Assembly (NCBI GenBank): GCA_027382625.1
Contig: JAJKFJ010022151.1
Coordinates: forward strand, 1 to 60,172
Length of the DNA stretch: 60,172 nt
From: Tetmemena sp. SeJ-2015
Taxonomy: Eukaryota > Ciliophora > Spirotrichea > Sporadotrichida > Oxytrichidae
Direction: 5' to 3'
A program made the translations under genes and the position numbers. The notes beneath the pieces are model-generated. The model did no database searches. It worked only from the letters and a program-made list of their open reading frames with translations, and was not told where the DNA came from. Of this stretch, positions 1 through 12,887 are shown in pieces (position 1 is the first letter of the stretch; each line of letters begins with the position of its first letter).

Positions 1-5
1 AATCA

Positions 6-3000
6 AAGCGTAAAACCATTTTCCAATTAGAGAGAAGTCTTCAGTTACTCTACCCTTGATGATCTTGCCATTATCTATTCCACCTTAGCTGTTCTAGTTT
101 ATAAATAAATTAGAAAAATATTATTCTGGAATATTTGCTTGATCAAGAATTCAGAACCCTTGATCTATCCTTCTCTAATAAAATATTATTTTAAACTATT
201 TGCTTAGAATAATCCATTTTTAATAAAATATTAAAGTTTCCTTCAAAAGTAAATCTGTCTGCTTCTTCCTTTCCCTTGCCCTTAAACTTCCTACAGATAT
301 TAAAATTCAATTGTGTTACTCATTCTTCTCGATATACACCAAAATTAATTCAAACTCCATAATTATAAATGACAATTAATATAATAATCGACTGAAATTG
401 TAAATAAATTACACGAATTAATCTGAGGCAGATCTAAAATTTTAAACTTTATTAAGGACAGAAGCACCTAATCAAAGAAATATAAAAGAATGTTTAATGT
501 ATAGTATTCTCAGGCCAATATTGCATTTCTTGATATTAACTAACCTTTTACTGTTAGAAAACAGATTTTTAGTATCTTTTAAATCTTTTAAAGATTGAGT
601 GTGCCAACAGATATTACTACACTGGAGGCGGAGGACGAACAATATTTAAGAATTCGTTATTTTAAAAATCGCCTCTACCGGTGTCTTTGCCTAAAAAGAG
701 CGCTTATCGTATCAGTTTGAGGATGGCATACTATAAACACCTTGGTTTTAGAAGAAAGTTAATTTTGCGAATTCGGGATTTCAGATTAAGATGAAAAGTA
801 AAGAACGTTGGAAAAAATTCATCTCTTTATAAGAAATGAGAAAAATGGAATAGAAATTCTCTAAAGCCATTCTAGTTCTCAATAACTATTTCTTAGAAGG
901 TTCGGTTAACTACTCAAATATTTCATAGCATTTAAAAATTTATGTGGTGTGATATTATGATGATATACTTTGCAAGGTGAATTAATCACAAGATAGAGAG
1001 GTTTTGTCTTCAAGTTTAGGGAAGTAATTGATTTGAGGGGGACCTTTCCTCGACAGTAAATATTTATAATGAATAAAGGTAAGAAGAAAATATGATTAGA
1101 GGATAATTTCCTCTCCTAAATCTGATTTTTCCTGTTATAGAGGCTTGCTCGAACTTCTAAGGCTTCTAAATTTTAATCCTAATTCAGTTAGTTAGAGGTA
1201 AGTTGCACCTAAATAAAACTATATTTTAAGCGCTATTGCAAAACAACTTAAAGTGCAATTTTCAATTACTGTAGCATTTTTATATAACCATAATTTAATT
1301 CATCATGATTAAAGGTATAATGCTGTAATTCTTTAGCTCTATTTCTTTGGGCTTATAGCTGAAGCATGATATGTTTTCATAAAATGCTGCACTATTTGAA
1401 AATTGCACTTTAAGATGTTTTACAATAGCGAAAAAATAGCTTAAAATATAGATTTTATTTAAAATTGCAGCTGAATATAACTAAAAATAATGGTTAAATT
1501 TAAACCCTTAGATGTTCGAATACATTTCAACTGGAAGAATAGATTTGGGACGAAAATTCCTAAACTATTTTTTTTTATCTTTTTCTTTTAAATATTTTTA
1601 TTTTAAAAACCCCCCAAAAAATTTTAATATTTAAAATTTTTGTTTTTTAAAAAAAAAGAGAGCAAAGAAAATATTAAACTCAGCTATTTCTTCTCTTTAT
1701 GTTCCTTAGATTGTTTTAAGTTGATCACTACATCTTACTTATATAACAAATTACTAATTGCGCTTAAATTTGCAATGAGTTTTATCTTTTTACTACTCTA
1801 TCTTTTCTAATTTGCATACAATATTATGACCAATGCACTATTTATAAAAATAGAACTTACACAAATTCAAACAGCCTCTTTATTTGAGATAAAGAACTAC
1901 CTCTCATATTGATTGCTAGAATTTAAAGGTTTTATAAGTAATTTAAAATTTCATCAGAGAATATCATTTCTAAAGTAAAAAAAGAATTCAATAGATACCA
2001 TAGAAAATTAAAATTTAGAATAATGATAAAGACGTTAGCAAACCAAGCAATTATTTTCGAAAAAGGATAATATCGAGAGTTATTAAGATATTTTGCTAAA
2101 AAATTTCAGTTCTAAAATAATTTAAAATTGCCACATTAAATTCTAGATAAAATTAAAAAAAATTAAAATTACAAAAATAAATTAAATGAAAAATTAATTT
2201 TTTTTAAATTAAATAAAAAATTTTATTAAAATGTAAAGGGCCAAGTATAAAATTTAAATTAAAATTACTCAAAATAGTTAAAATTTCTTATCCTATATTT
2301 AGCTGTTCAATATGAAAGGGGCCTCTAGGTTCATGGCTTTATCCATAGTTGTATTCGAACACCCATTTTTTAGTCAAGTGATCAGACACTTTTGGGACGC
2401 TTGATTCCATTGATCAATAATAACTTAAGTTAGTATTTATTTATGTATTCCTTTTAGTCTTAAAATAAGCTCTGAATTTTTTTAAAAAATTGAACTTATA
2501 AATTAAATCAAAATAAAAAAATATTGAATTTTAAAATAAATTTTTTCAAATTTTCTCAAATTTAAAATTTTTAAAGTCAATTTGCTTAAATAATAATTTA
2601 AAAAATTTAATGAATTCACTTAAAATTTTCGTATAAAATAACTTATAATTAAATAAAAAATAAAATATAGGTTTCTATCATAGTGAGTTGAGTTTAAATA
2701 TTAATATAAATGAAAGTACTATTTAGATCGATGAATGATTAAAAATAAAAGTGAGATTTACAGAATTCTGCCAGTAAAATTTCATATGAATAATTTTTAT
2801 TTTATTTAATTCTCTACACAGCATTTCATCCCTGGATATGTTAGGTATTCTCTCCAGCTATTTATTCAATTACTTTTAAAATATAACTAATTGCCTAACT
2901 TAAAGTTTCAAGAATATAAAGTACTTTATTTGAAAAGTCAACCGAATGTGATAATACTTATTTTACGTTTAAAAATTCAACTTCAATTCTCTCAAATCCT

Positions 3001-6000
3001 TTTAAATCTAATTTATAGATTACTCTCTGAATTAATAAATACTTCTCTATATTTAAGATTAAATGTTAATATATAACTTTGGGTTCATTTAAATTTGTTT
3101 ATAAAATAGTTGCTGATGATCATAAAAATTAAATTAAAAAATTTTCGGATTAAAAAAAAGTATATTTGAATTTGATAGAGTATAAAATTTAGGTCTTTAT
3201 ATCCTTGCACCACTATTTGAAGTAGAATTCGGCTCAAATCTATAAAACGAGTAATGAGACAAAAACTTATAATTAATTTAAATGTAACACTGGGTACGCG
3301 ATATTTCACGACAAATAAGAGCTATGAAGATGATTAAAATTATTAATCCAAGCAGCTCCAAGTAAATGACAGAGGAGAAATTAGTTTAAAAAATCTGTTC
3401 TCATCTTACAACTTGATTTATAATTATAGATAATTATATAATTAAAAATAGAGGAAAAAACAAACTTACTTTTTAATTAAAACTTATGAGACTTCAGTTT
3501 CGCATCACCTAAGGGTTAAGCTTATACCCAATTCAAGTTATATCTCTAATGGCTTGATATTTAATCAGTTGGCAAACTATGTGGAACTCAAGCATAAATT
3601 AAGATTTCTTATGGATGTGTTTAAAGTGTTTAAATAATAAAGGAGTAATAAATATATAGTCATCTGAAAAAACAGTTATTGAAAGCAGAATGAGAAAAAT
3701 GCTAGATTAAAATACTATTGAATTTTGTTGCGCTACTTGGGATATAGATTTTTTTGCTATTTTTCGCATTACATTATTTGAAGGCAACACCCCCGATTTA
3801 ATTTTATAGTCTTGCTATGATGCCATTTTCATTTTTGTTCTAATTTTTTAATGATATAGAGGACTCTTTTTAATTTGTCTATATAAATGAGGAGACTCAG
3901 TGTTGGCTAGATAACTACACCAGGTATTATTCCACTTTATTTTCTCATGTAGTCTTATAAAATTCAGTGAAGTAATTTTTTATAAACTAGTACTGAGAAA
4001 ATAATAAATTACCTAAGTTAAGTAAATTTTTTTTTACAGTCAATTTATTCAACAAGAAATGAATTTAAATAGAAGACTTAAGAGAATAAAAGAAATTAGC
4101 AACAAATTTTCTCCAAGGATTTTCTATTGCAGTATGAAGTTTACTCTGTCAACTCTTTTTTCAATCTTTAAAGTTAGCAAGAATATCAATTTATATTAAA
4201 GTTCATTTCCCAATTTCTTAATAAAATTTACTCTTTACAAAAGCTAACTTTATTAAGAATAAAAAAGTTTGCCAATGTTATTTTTTTATTTGAAGGAAAA
4301 AATATATTGTCCCTTCAAATTCTTCAAAGAAGGAAAACTAGATTAAATAATCTAAAGATAGCTGCTTAACCTTCTTAATTTGTAATTTATGGCTTCTTTT
4401 AAGAGATAAATAAGTAACTTGTCAAATAATCTAAATTTATTTTTATTTTGTGCTAGGAATTATTTCCAAAAGATTTTAAACTTAAAGAATTCCTTTTAGA
4501 GTGAATTTTTTAATAGATCCATTTATTTGAAGCAAACATCAAAAATAGATCATTCGTTAATTTATCATTAAATATAATTAATGCAGTATATTTTAAATAA
4601 AAAGAGTAAAACGTCTTAATGACTTATTTTTATGTGCTCTTAAAATACCTGAAAAGGTAAAATGGATATCTAATGACTGAAATTTTTATTATTCATTTAA
4701 TATTAATTACTATCTGCCTTTTAAAAAGTAAATTCTTTTTTTTAAAAAATTTTATCTTTAAATTTTTCTTTGTATCAAGATAATCTTGGAAATTTAGGTA
4801 TTGGATTTATATATTTGATTGGCTTTTTAAAGAATGGTATCAAGTTAAGAGATGAAAGTATCTTTATCACTTTAGAAATGATTGAGATATTTCTTGCAGT
4901 TTTTTATGAGTTCTTCATCTTTACCTTTACTTATTACTCTTTCGCACACTTCATTTAGTAAGGAATAAAACATAAACTGCTTTAAATGGAATAAAAATAT
5001 AATTGCACTCATGGATATACATATAGTCGGTCATTCCTTACTCTCCCCAATCTACCAATCCTAGCTAATTTATCTTCTTAGAAAACACTATGGGGTCAGT
5101 CATAATGTACTTTCCCTTGTCTTATCTCCAACCCTAAACATCCACCACCATGAATTCTCCTCCTGTTGCAATGTATGACCAATCATTTATTATCTCATTT
5201 ATTTAAAAGCGATTCGTATCTTTTAAGAATTAAAATTTAATAAGCAAAATATAAATAAAGGAGTAATCATCTTTTATTAAGAAATTATTCTCCTTGCAAA
5301 ATGATTATTCTTCTGCTACCCTTATTTTAACTTATTAAGTAAAATATAGACATATTCATGCGAAATTAAATTTAATTACTTTACTTTGGCAAATGAAACT
5401 CTTTTATCTCTTATAAAATAAATTTTCTGTAAACCATTAAGGATTAGTAAATAAGCATTGCTTATAATTAATAGAACCTCAAAGCGTTGCTAGAATATTA
5501 CTTAACCCAATCCTCAGTTCAATCGCTTTAAAAATTTTGTTCCTCTCATTGAATTGCAGTAATAAAAGTACTGGCAGCTGCTATAAAGTCATAGGCTTTA
5601 GTAGATCAATTTATAATCTTGAATTTAAAAATAAAATTGATTTAAAAAAAAATTCCTTTGGCATTTATTTTTTTAAAAGGTTTAAAATTTTGATTTTTTA
5701 TTTTGGAAAAATTTTTTTAAATTTTTTAAATATTTGTTAATTTTTATTTAATCCCTACTGTAGTTCTTCAACTCCTTGGCTGTTGAAAAGTGGTTTTTTT
5801 GCGCCATCTAGGGCTCATTCGATAGCTCTTGTAAAATTAGTGGACTTTATCCTGTGCGTTTATCCTCTATCTGCTCTCCTGATGGAGTTAACTGGACTTT
5901 AATGTGGCAGGTGCCAATTATTTCATAAATGTACCTCCTAATTAAATTGCCTCACAAATTGAGGATTCAGCCAAAATGCACAGGATCTTTTTTCCTCGCC

Positions 6001-9000
6001 TTTAAATGAGTTTCCCATTTGATACCCATATTGTTAGGGTTTAGAAATAAATAATGAATATCATGCACAGAGATTTAAAACCCTGAAAATTACTTTTTAT
6101 ATCAAAACTTAAAAGTTAAAATAGTTTCTATTTATTTCTTAGAAGAAAAAAAACAAAATTATTAGCTATATAAGGAAAAAAAAGTTTTTAGACATGAGCT
6201 AAATATCTGAGAAACAGAATGGTTTTTAGAAATTATTTAAAGTTAGAATGTTTAAATCATTTTTTTGAAATTAATTAGGTTAACTGTAAATTTAAATTTA
6301 AAAAACTTTTACCCCGGGGGTTCGAACGACCGTCCTCCAATCATTAATCAGACTTCGCCCTGCTCAATGGTTTTTACTATTGAGTCTGATTAATGATTGG
6401 AGGACGGTCGTTCGAACCCCCGCGGGTAAAAGTTTTTAATTAATTGACAGTTAACCTAATTAATTTCAAAAAAAGTGATTTATAAATTCTAACTTTTAAA
6501 TAATTTCTAAAAACCATTCTGTTTCTCAGATATTATGAGCTCTATCTCTAAAAAACTTTTTTTTCCTTATTATAGCTCAAATAATTTTATTTTTTTTTCT
6601 TCTAAAGAAATAAATAAGAAATATTTTAACTTTTAAGTTTTGATATAAAAAGTATATTTTCAGGTTTCAAATCTCTGTGCATGATATTCATTATTTTATT
6701 TCTAAACCCTAACAATATGGGTATCAAATGGAAACTCATTTAAAGGCGAGGAAAAAAGATCCTGTGCATTTTGGCTGAATCCTCAATTTGTGAGGGGCAA
6801 TTTAATTAGGAGGTTACATTTATGAATAATTGGCACCTGCCACATTAAAGTCAGTTAACTCCATCAGGAGAGCAGATAGAGGATAAAAGCACGGATAAAG
6901 TCCAGCTAATTTTACAAGAGCTATCGAATGAGCCCTAGATGGCGCAAAAAAAACCACTTTTCAACAGCCAAGGAGTGTGAAGAACTACAGTAGGGATCTC
7001 ATCAATAAAAACTTAACTATAAGTACTGGTAATAAATTTTTAAAAATTTCCTAAATCAATAAATTATAATAATTTATTAAATTAGAATAATTTTAATTAA
7101 ATTATGTAATTTATAAATTATTATATTTAATATTTTAAATGTAATAATCCTAATTGTAATTGAATTCCAATTTAATTTAAAGAATGAGTAAAGGCAGTGG
7201 GCAGTCTGGCGTCCCCGAATTTATCGTGGCTCACAATATTCTCTTCATTAGGACGATTGAAATATTCAAATGCAACATCTGTCTCAACAAATTTTTCCAT
7301 TTCATAGTAATGCTTGTCATTTTCAAATAGAAAATTAAAGATAAAATATTTTCAGATCTGAAGAGGGGGAGTACCAAAAAAGGCTGCACAAAATTTAAAG
7401 TCAATATTTCAGTTTATAAGGAATATTTTAAATGTATAATTTAAGAATTAAAAAGATTTATTCTGCTGCTACCTATTCAAAATGGAATTTAAATATAGCT
7501 GAGAATTTATAAAAAAGAGAAGAATAAAATGAATAATTAATTTATAAAATATAAATTCTTTAGTAGCAAGAGTTATTGAGTTGAAACCATCACCATTTAT
7601 ATTAAATAAAAATTTTAAGCTACTTTTTTTTCCTAATATATTCTTAGTTGAAAATCTCAGGAGCGAATCATCTCTCGTCCAAGTTTAAGGCTTCGATAAT
7701 TTCTCAATTCAGAATTCTCAGCATCGATTCCTCATCTCAGAGAGTACCTACAGTAATGGGAGGAGAACAATCTATTCTTATAATTTAAGGAGCTATTGAA
7801 TATACGCCATATTGAGCTACTTAGCTCGCAATATAACTGCAAACAATTTACAACTCTTCATTTTAATTTAACTTAACTCATATTTTCAATTAAATTTTAA
7901 TAATGATGATAAAAATGATATTGCTTTAATTAGATATGAATAATATTTTAGTTATTAAATTAACTTCCTTTTATAAAAATAGACTATAGAAATTTAAATA
8001 AAAAAATAATTCTTTTAAATAAAATTTTTTTTTTATCAGCCAGGTCGGGGTTTATATATTTTTTAAGCCCTCAATAAAATTTCTATTTTAAAATTTTTTT
8101 TATTTTATAAGCTTATTTTCTTCCCCACTTTTATCTATAAAATATATATAATAAATTAAAGAGTAGTAGAGCCATTCGATAAAATATGTTTCGATATCTT
8201 TAATTTGGATTTTATTTTAGGAGAATATCTCTCCCATATTTGCTCATTGTGACAAGTTTATCATAGAAATCTAAAAAACATTACATGAAAAGAAATTATA
8301 TAATTCCTTTCTTTTAAATAATTTTCTTATTATTTTGCACATATCTGAGATAAACCTCTTCTCCAGGATAAACTTCTTTAAGCAATTCATTGAAGGTTTG
8401 GGAATAAAAAAAATAATAATCATGCAAAATTATTTGCTATGCGTTTGGAACTTCTTAAATATGAGACACATCCTTTGGCTTCTTATAAACCCAGTGCACA
8501 GGTAAACTTTATTTACTTCAAATTAAAAACTTAAAAGAGAAAAAAAAACAAAAGAAAGAAGAATACTAAATTGAAAAAGTTATTAGTTTGAGTTCAATTA
8601 TCGCATCCGAAATAATAATTAAATGATAAATTTGTTATAATTTTACCTCCAAATAGTTTTCTTTGTATTCTTTCTTGCCGTTTGGAAGTATTCTTTCCTC
8701 TATTTGTCTTTGCTGAATGCATTTTTACACATTGAATAAAAATAAATAATTATAAATTGTGAAAGTAACCTTCTCCTAATATGTCATGCTTTATATAGAG
8801 CTCAATGTAAATATAGCTGAACCACATTCGATAGTAGGATTTAGTGATAAATTAATTATTAAGGTGCAGTTTAAAATATGCCAAAATCTAATTTATTCTA
8901 TTTTTTTAGATAGAAAAAAAATTCTAAAAATTCTCAATATTTTTTTAAAATAAAAAATCCAACAAGATCAAGTTAAGAAGCTTCCGTAAAAGTTAGATCT

Positions 9001-12000
9001 GTTACCACTAACAATTAAAGAGTTTTAAAAATTAAAATTCGATTAAAAGATAAATTTATTATGAGATTGAAAATAATAAAATATTTAGCATAGTTTTGAT
9101 TACAATGAATTAAATTTTTTTTTTAATGAAATTATTAAGGGGATGTATACTAGGTAAAACACTGATTTTATATCTTCCGGTTCTTTTGCATGAGAAGCTT
9201 AATTTTCTCGATAACTTTACTTTTTATCAAGAAAATATTTTGTCTGTTACTTATAAATCATTTAAATATTATAGCTCTTTGCTTCATCTTATCATGAATT
9301 CTAAAATTTCCAAACCTTTTAATCCTAAAACATAATTTTCTTGAAGGAAGTAAATATAGTAGAAAATTCAAGCAACTTTAAAACCTTCTATTAAATTTTA
9401 TTTAAAATACAAATATACTTATTCCCTTTGCTCCCTGCCATATTAAAAGAGAATATCATCTAAATAATTTATGCAGCCAAAATATTTTTATTAAATAATT
9501 ATTAGCATGAGAAGATGATTTTAGAGTTTAAACAAAATAAAAAATTTAATATTGTTTTTTTTCTCGATAAATATAGCTTTTCTCTTAGGCAAAACAGATT
9601 TTTTATCTTTAATAGTAACTTACTTATAATTATTGAATTAGCTTTAAAATTATTTATAATAAAAACTAAAAAAAATCTGATTGTATATTGTTTTTCTCTT
9701 TCTGAATCTCACATTAATTTTAATGTTTTTTACAGTGTATTTATGATATGTTTCGGGGGGGGGCCTTTCCTCGTCATCCACTTTTTTCATGAAAATATGA
9801 AAAATCACGATAAAGCCTAAAATCACCCAAAAACACCAAATTTTAAATTTAAAAAAATAACTCATAGATCTTTTATTTATGTTTTATTTAAGAGTTATAG
9901 AATTCTCTTCTTACTTGAAGCTCCAAGCTCCTATTAAAGGCTTATTAATCTAAAATTTATATTTAAATCTATTTATATTTATTGCAACCATTTTTTTCTA
10001 TATAAACATAATAAATAAAGAAGTCTTTTTTTTATTTTATCTATCTTCTCTGATTTAATAATTAATAAACTAGATATCTATTTTAATTTACTTAAACTTA
10101 TTTGTAAGAAATTTATATCAATAAATGACTTTAGCTTGAAATATCTTTGTTGGTTATCTATAAAAAATTTTAATAATCTTTACAATAAAATAAAGAGTAA
10201 TTCTCTATAAAACCGCCTTAAAGATCAAATTTTCAATCCCAACTTTCTAAATTCTTTTTGACAATTCTCTAAAAATAAAGAATATGAGTAGGATAGGCAT
10301 TTTTAATTTAAATTCGGACTAAAAATTTGGAGTTTTTGGGTGATTTTAGGCTTTATCGTGATTTTTCATATTTTCATGAAAAAAAGTGGATGACGAGGAA
10401 AGGCCCCCCCCCCTATGTTTCGTATATTAAAATTAAACAAATTTGCCAATTTTTATCGTTGATGTTAGTTGATAATCTAAAATTTCTCTTTACTTAAAAT
10501 CAATATTAATTTATAAAATTATTTTTAAAAATTCACTTTTTTATGATGAATGTATTCCTTTTTAACGAATTGCAAAGAGCCCTCTTGATCGCTCAATTAA
10601 ACTATAATCATAAATTATTTTTAAAAAATATATTGAAATATATCTGATAATTTATTGTTTAGTAGACTTCAAACCATCTGTAGTCTGTATTCTTTCTGTT
10701 TTCAATGGACTTTTAAGCGAGAGACTTATCGTGAAAGATGGCTCTATAGATTCCTCTCACATAGTCAACAAGATATATTTTTAAATGTGTTAAAATGGAC
10801 AACTTTTATATTTAAGATCATTGATATCACTTCTGTTAGCACAATGGAGGATCTTGGAGATGATCTCTGACTTTTTCAAATACGTAATCTTCAAGAAACA
10901 GTTTTACAATTACACATAGAGTTCAATTTGTTTACAAATAAAATCTAAATTTATCCGGCAGAACTATTTTCAAGCATTTAAATTTAGGTCATATTAAAGA
11001 AAATTAATTTAATTTAAATCACATAAGAAAATATATAAATAATTTAAGTTACTACACTAAGTTGTTAACTAGGCTGCAAGCATTACATTTAATATTTTTG
11101 ATTGGCAATATTAAACTTCCTCAGTTTTATTAAAAATTTAGTTAAAACAGAAAAATGAACTAGATTATTATATCCTCTTTTTTATTTTAATAGAGTGAGT
11201 ACGACACAATATAAACAATTTTAAATTCACCTTCTTTAATAATTATTAATCAGATCAAATTTAAAAGTTTTAATCGAGTAATCGGATTCTATCAAATAGC
11301 CTTCCTTTAATCGCAAAATCAAAGCTGTATATATTATTAATTTAGGCTTGATTTTTGAAATTGTAGAAATAAAATCAACTTTTGATAAGTTAATGAATAA
11401 GTAATGAATTAATTATTCTCAAAACATAGATTAAATAAAAATGTGTAATTTTTTTTAAATCCTAACCCTTCGCCCACTTATTCAATTTCTCATCTAAGCA
11501 ATTTCCATGCCTACACACCACCCTAGGCGAGCATTAAAAGAAAGCATAGTTATATACGAGAGAAAAATTCTCCATTTCTAAAATTTATAACGTGATGTGA
11601 GTTAATTAAACTGATGTCTTTATTTATAATTCTGGTTATTAATCTCATATTGGCTTTATGGCTCACAGTTATTTATCTAATGGATGAGTTCCCTAATGAA
11701 TCTGTTTATTATTTTTTAACTCCCATTACGTTATTAACTACATTCTTCATATAGTTTTTACAATTTCAAAAATCATGCTTAAATTAGTAATAATACATAT
11801 TATGTTGAATTAAAATTAAGTCATGGCACATCAAGAACTTGCAATCTTAGAGCCCATTTGGTATTATATATTTTATACAATCAATGCGAACTTAATTTGG
11901 AGGAGAGCACGAGTAAAGGATGTCCTTGAATAACGAGTTACACATTGAGCATCTTTTATAAGCAGAAGTGTAAGCACCTTCTATAATAAATTTCAGCAAG

Positions 12001-12215
12001 GGCTTTTGAGGATCGCACTTGCATTTCATGTTCTCTATCTTCATCATAAGGAAATCATTATAGATTATTAAATTATACAAAATTCCAAGTGAGATTAGTA
12101 TTTGTTTTTATTGTTCACTTTTTTAATAATAAATTGAAGAAATTTAGTTATAGAAAAGTTTATTATTTCTTATTAAAATCAGGGCAGTCCTCATGCAATC
12201 CAAACCTATTAAAAA
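6..12215 (-). CDS. Copy A: alpha-kinase family gene in MDS segments (3' end beyond window)
   Basis: Split minus-strand gene, read with TAA/TAG as Gln. Segments 5'->3': 12176-12215, 11895-12057, 11817-11861, 10814-10909, 10659-10774, 10549-10599, 8756-8809, 8638-8734, 8433-8505, 8336-8400, 7348-7390, 7183-7325, 5002-5183, 4827-4955, about 4090-4201, about 3300-3370, about 2830-3080, 2306-2422, 311-353, 239-292, 127-173, 6-87. Neighbouring segments share pointers: TGATTT, CCAAAT, ATCTT, TACATT, CAAA, TGTGCA, TGAAAAT, ATT, CTTTAA, TTGAA. Joining gives a Cys-rich N-terminus, an alpha-kinase core, a membrane segment and a beta-rich C-terminus. Compared with copy B there is an extra base near 4157 and two missing bases near 3026, so it is either a pseudogene or contains base-calling errors. 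The family assignment rests on motifs I know, not on a database search. Confidence 0.82.
354..2305 (-). other. IES of copy A (C-terminal region)
   Basis: AT-rich DNA between two coding segments that share the pointer TTGAA. It contains a small TIR element (1200-1472). A relic near 1031 (ggggacctttcctcg) resembles the end of the element at 9756-10413. No gene is visible. The homopolymer-rich stretch 1565-1665 looks like poor sequence. Confidence 0.6.
1200..1472. mobile_element. MITE-like element
   Basis: About 270 bp with imperfect terminal inverted repeats of about 85 bp: the left arm runs from aagttgcacctaaataaaac, and the right arm ends in the complement ttttatttaaaattgcagct. There is no ORF. 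It lies inside an IES of copy A. No clear target duplication was seen. Confidence 0.65.
5002..5183 (-). CDS. Copy A segment 13: alpha-kinase catalytic core
   Basis: Reads WSYIATGGEFMVVDVQGW, then YIMTDP, LGLVDWGEQGM and YMYIHECN. This matches the alpha-kinase core (eEF2K, MHCK and TRPM7 kinase type: LxVVDxQG, TDP, DLGEKG, HxCNxxC). The preceding segment 7183-7325 (VETDVAFEYFNRPN ... LPTAFTH) supplies the usual stretch before it. Pointer ATT joins TAFTH to WSYIA. Pointer AAT joins HECN to EVC in 4827-4955, completing the H-x-C-x3-C zinc motif. The first residues and last codons of the motif are therefore on different segments. Confidence 0.88.
5184..7182 (-). other. IES of copy A inside the kinase domain
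   Basis: Separates TAFTH from WSYIA and is bounded by the repeat ATT. Most of it is the foldback element 5752-6996. The rest is AT-rich and without genes. The equivalent IES is about 0.85 kb in copy B, 2.0 kb in C and 5.3 kb in D. Confidence 0.7.
5752..6996. mobile_element. Foldback (long palindrome) element 1
   Basis: Two arms of about 0.6 kb, nearly exact reverse complements, from tccctactgtagttcttca on the left to its complement ending gtaggga on the right. They are separated by a loop of about 30 bases near 6355-6385. The centre of each arm has a GC-rich tract containing the self-complementary gttcgaac. No ORF of note. It fills the IES that interrupts the kinase domain of copy A. Confidence 0.85.
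8810..10548 (-). other. IES of copy A (linker region)
   Basis: Bounded by the 6 bp pointer TACATT: the segments read KEY-I and I-ELYIK and join as KEYIELYIK. It contains the TIR element 9756-10413. The remaining sequence is AT-rich with no supported gene. The short reading frames at 9126-9335 and 9515-9820 look like chance. Confidence 0.7.
9756..10413. mobile_element. TIR element with poly-G ends and 9 bp target duplication
   Basis: 658 bp. The ends start with about nine G followed by cctttcctcgtcatccac; the inverted repeats are about 110 bp. It is flanked on both sides by tatgtttcg (9747-9755 and 10414-10422), a 9 bp target-site duplication. There is no transposase, so it is non-autonomous. 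Family unknown to me. Confidence 0.83.
10910..11816 (-). other. IES of copy A
   Basis: AT-rich stretch between the MCHD segment and the segment reading KKSEIISKILHCANR. No gene, repeat or RNA is recognised. The pointer here appears to be only TT. Confidence 0.55.
11895..12057 (-). CDS. Copy A segment 2: Cys-rich (zinc-binding-like) N-terminal block
   Basis: About 54 codons with the pattern C-x-C, CSMCN and YSCSPPN. It follows the short segment 12176-12215 ending HEDCPDF; the two join through the pointer TGATTT. At the other end the pointer CCAAAT joins it to 11817-11861, which adds DCKFLMCHD. Eight or more Cys/His in about 70 residues suggests a zinc-binding fold, but I do not recognise a named family. 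Copies B (28603-28765) and C (42159-42319) keep the same Cys spacing. Confidence 0.72.
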
Positions 12216-12887
12216 GGAAAGATTTTTGGGATTTTTTGTAACTCTCATTGTTATAATTTACATTGATTTTAAGATAATACAATACATCTAAAAATTTTTA
12301 AAAAAATAATAATTTTGCAACCTATTTAAAAGAGACTACTTCTCTGCCTTATAAAATAAGATAAATATAAATTAATATATGAACTAAATTGAGTATAGAC
12401 CAAATGCGATGAGGTGATAGATTTTAAGCGAATAAAAATTCACATAATTACTTGGGCTGACTCTTATTGAATGCATATCCTACACTTCTTTAATCTTAGT
12501 AGAGCTTTAATTTTTATAACTTTGATTTCCTATTACTAATGTAATTTTTGTTTCTACTTCTCCCCATTAAAACCCAGGATTGTTTTTAAACAAATAAATA
12601 GAATCTCGAGAAGACTTACTCTCATCTATTACTTTAAGAGAGATAATTTACTCTATTAACAGAAATACTATCAGGAATAATAGTGCAATGCGGTAAGTAG
12701 TAACCACTGAAGGACGACTCTATTGTTACGAATAATAATTATCAATATCTCATTACCAGCCTGCCTTTGAAAACTTTATAACAAGATTTCTGAGTTAAAA
12801 AGTAATCTATATAATTATTGCTAAATAAAAAAGGATTGCTTGCTTCTACTTGCAACTTTAAATTATTCGAGTTTTATTATTGAGATT
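12216..12887. other. Spacer upstream of copy A
   Basis: AT-rich DNA 5' of the first recognised segment of copy A. The true start codon of A may lie here on a segment I could not identify. No promoter motif is recognised. Confidence 0.4.

Noticed and set aside
1565..1665. C6A6 tract near 1608 as a telomere-derived sequence
   Set aside because: It is embedded in long homopolymer runs and does not follow the C4A4 register; more likely low-complexity or sequence error.
3085..3309. Minus-strand frame MKYRVPSVTFKLI as a gene
   Set aside because: A versus B substitutions over 3300-3360 are mostly silent in the other frame (REISRTQCYIL), so that frame is the coding one.
6340..6430. A functional tRNA gene at the centre of foldback 1
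   Set aside because: The gttcgaacccc part resembles a T-arm, but the T stem and acceptor do not pair; kept only as a tRNA-like remark.
5184..7182. Reading the intervals between coding blocks as ordinary spliceosomal introns
   Set aside because: Junctions do not start GT or end AG, and every well-resolved junction in several paralogues has a short direct repeat whose single use restores frame, as expected for IES pointers.
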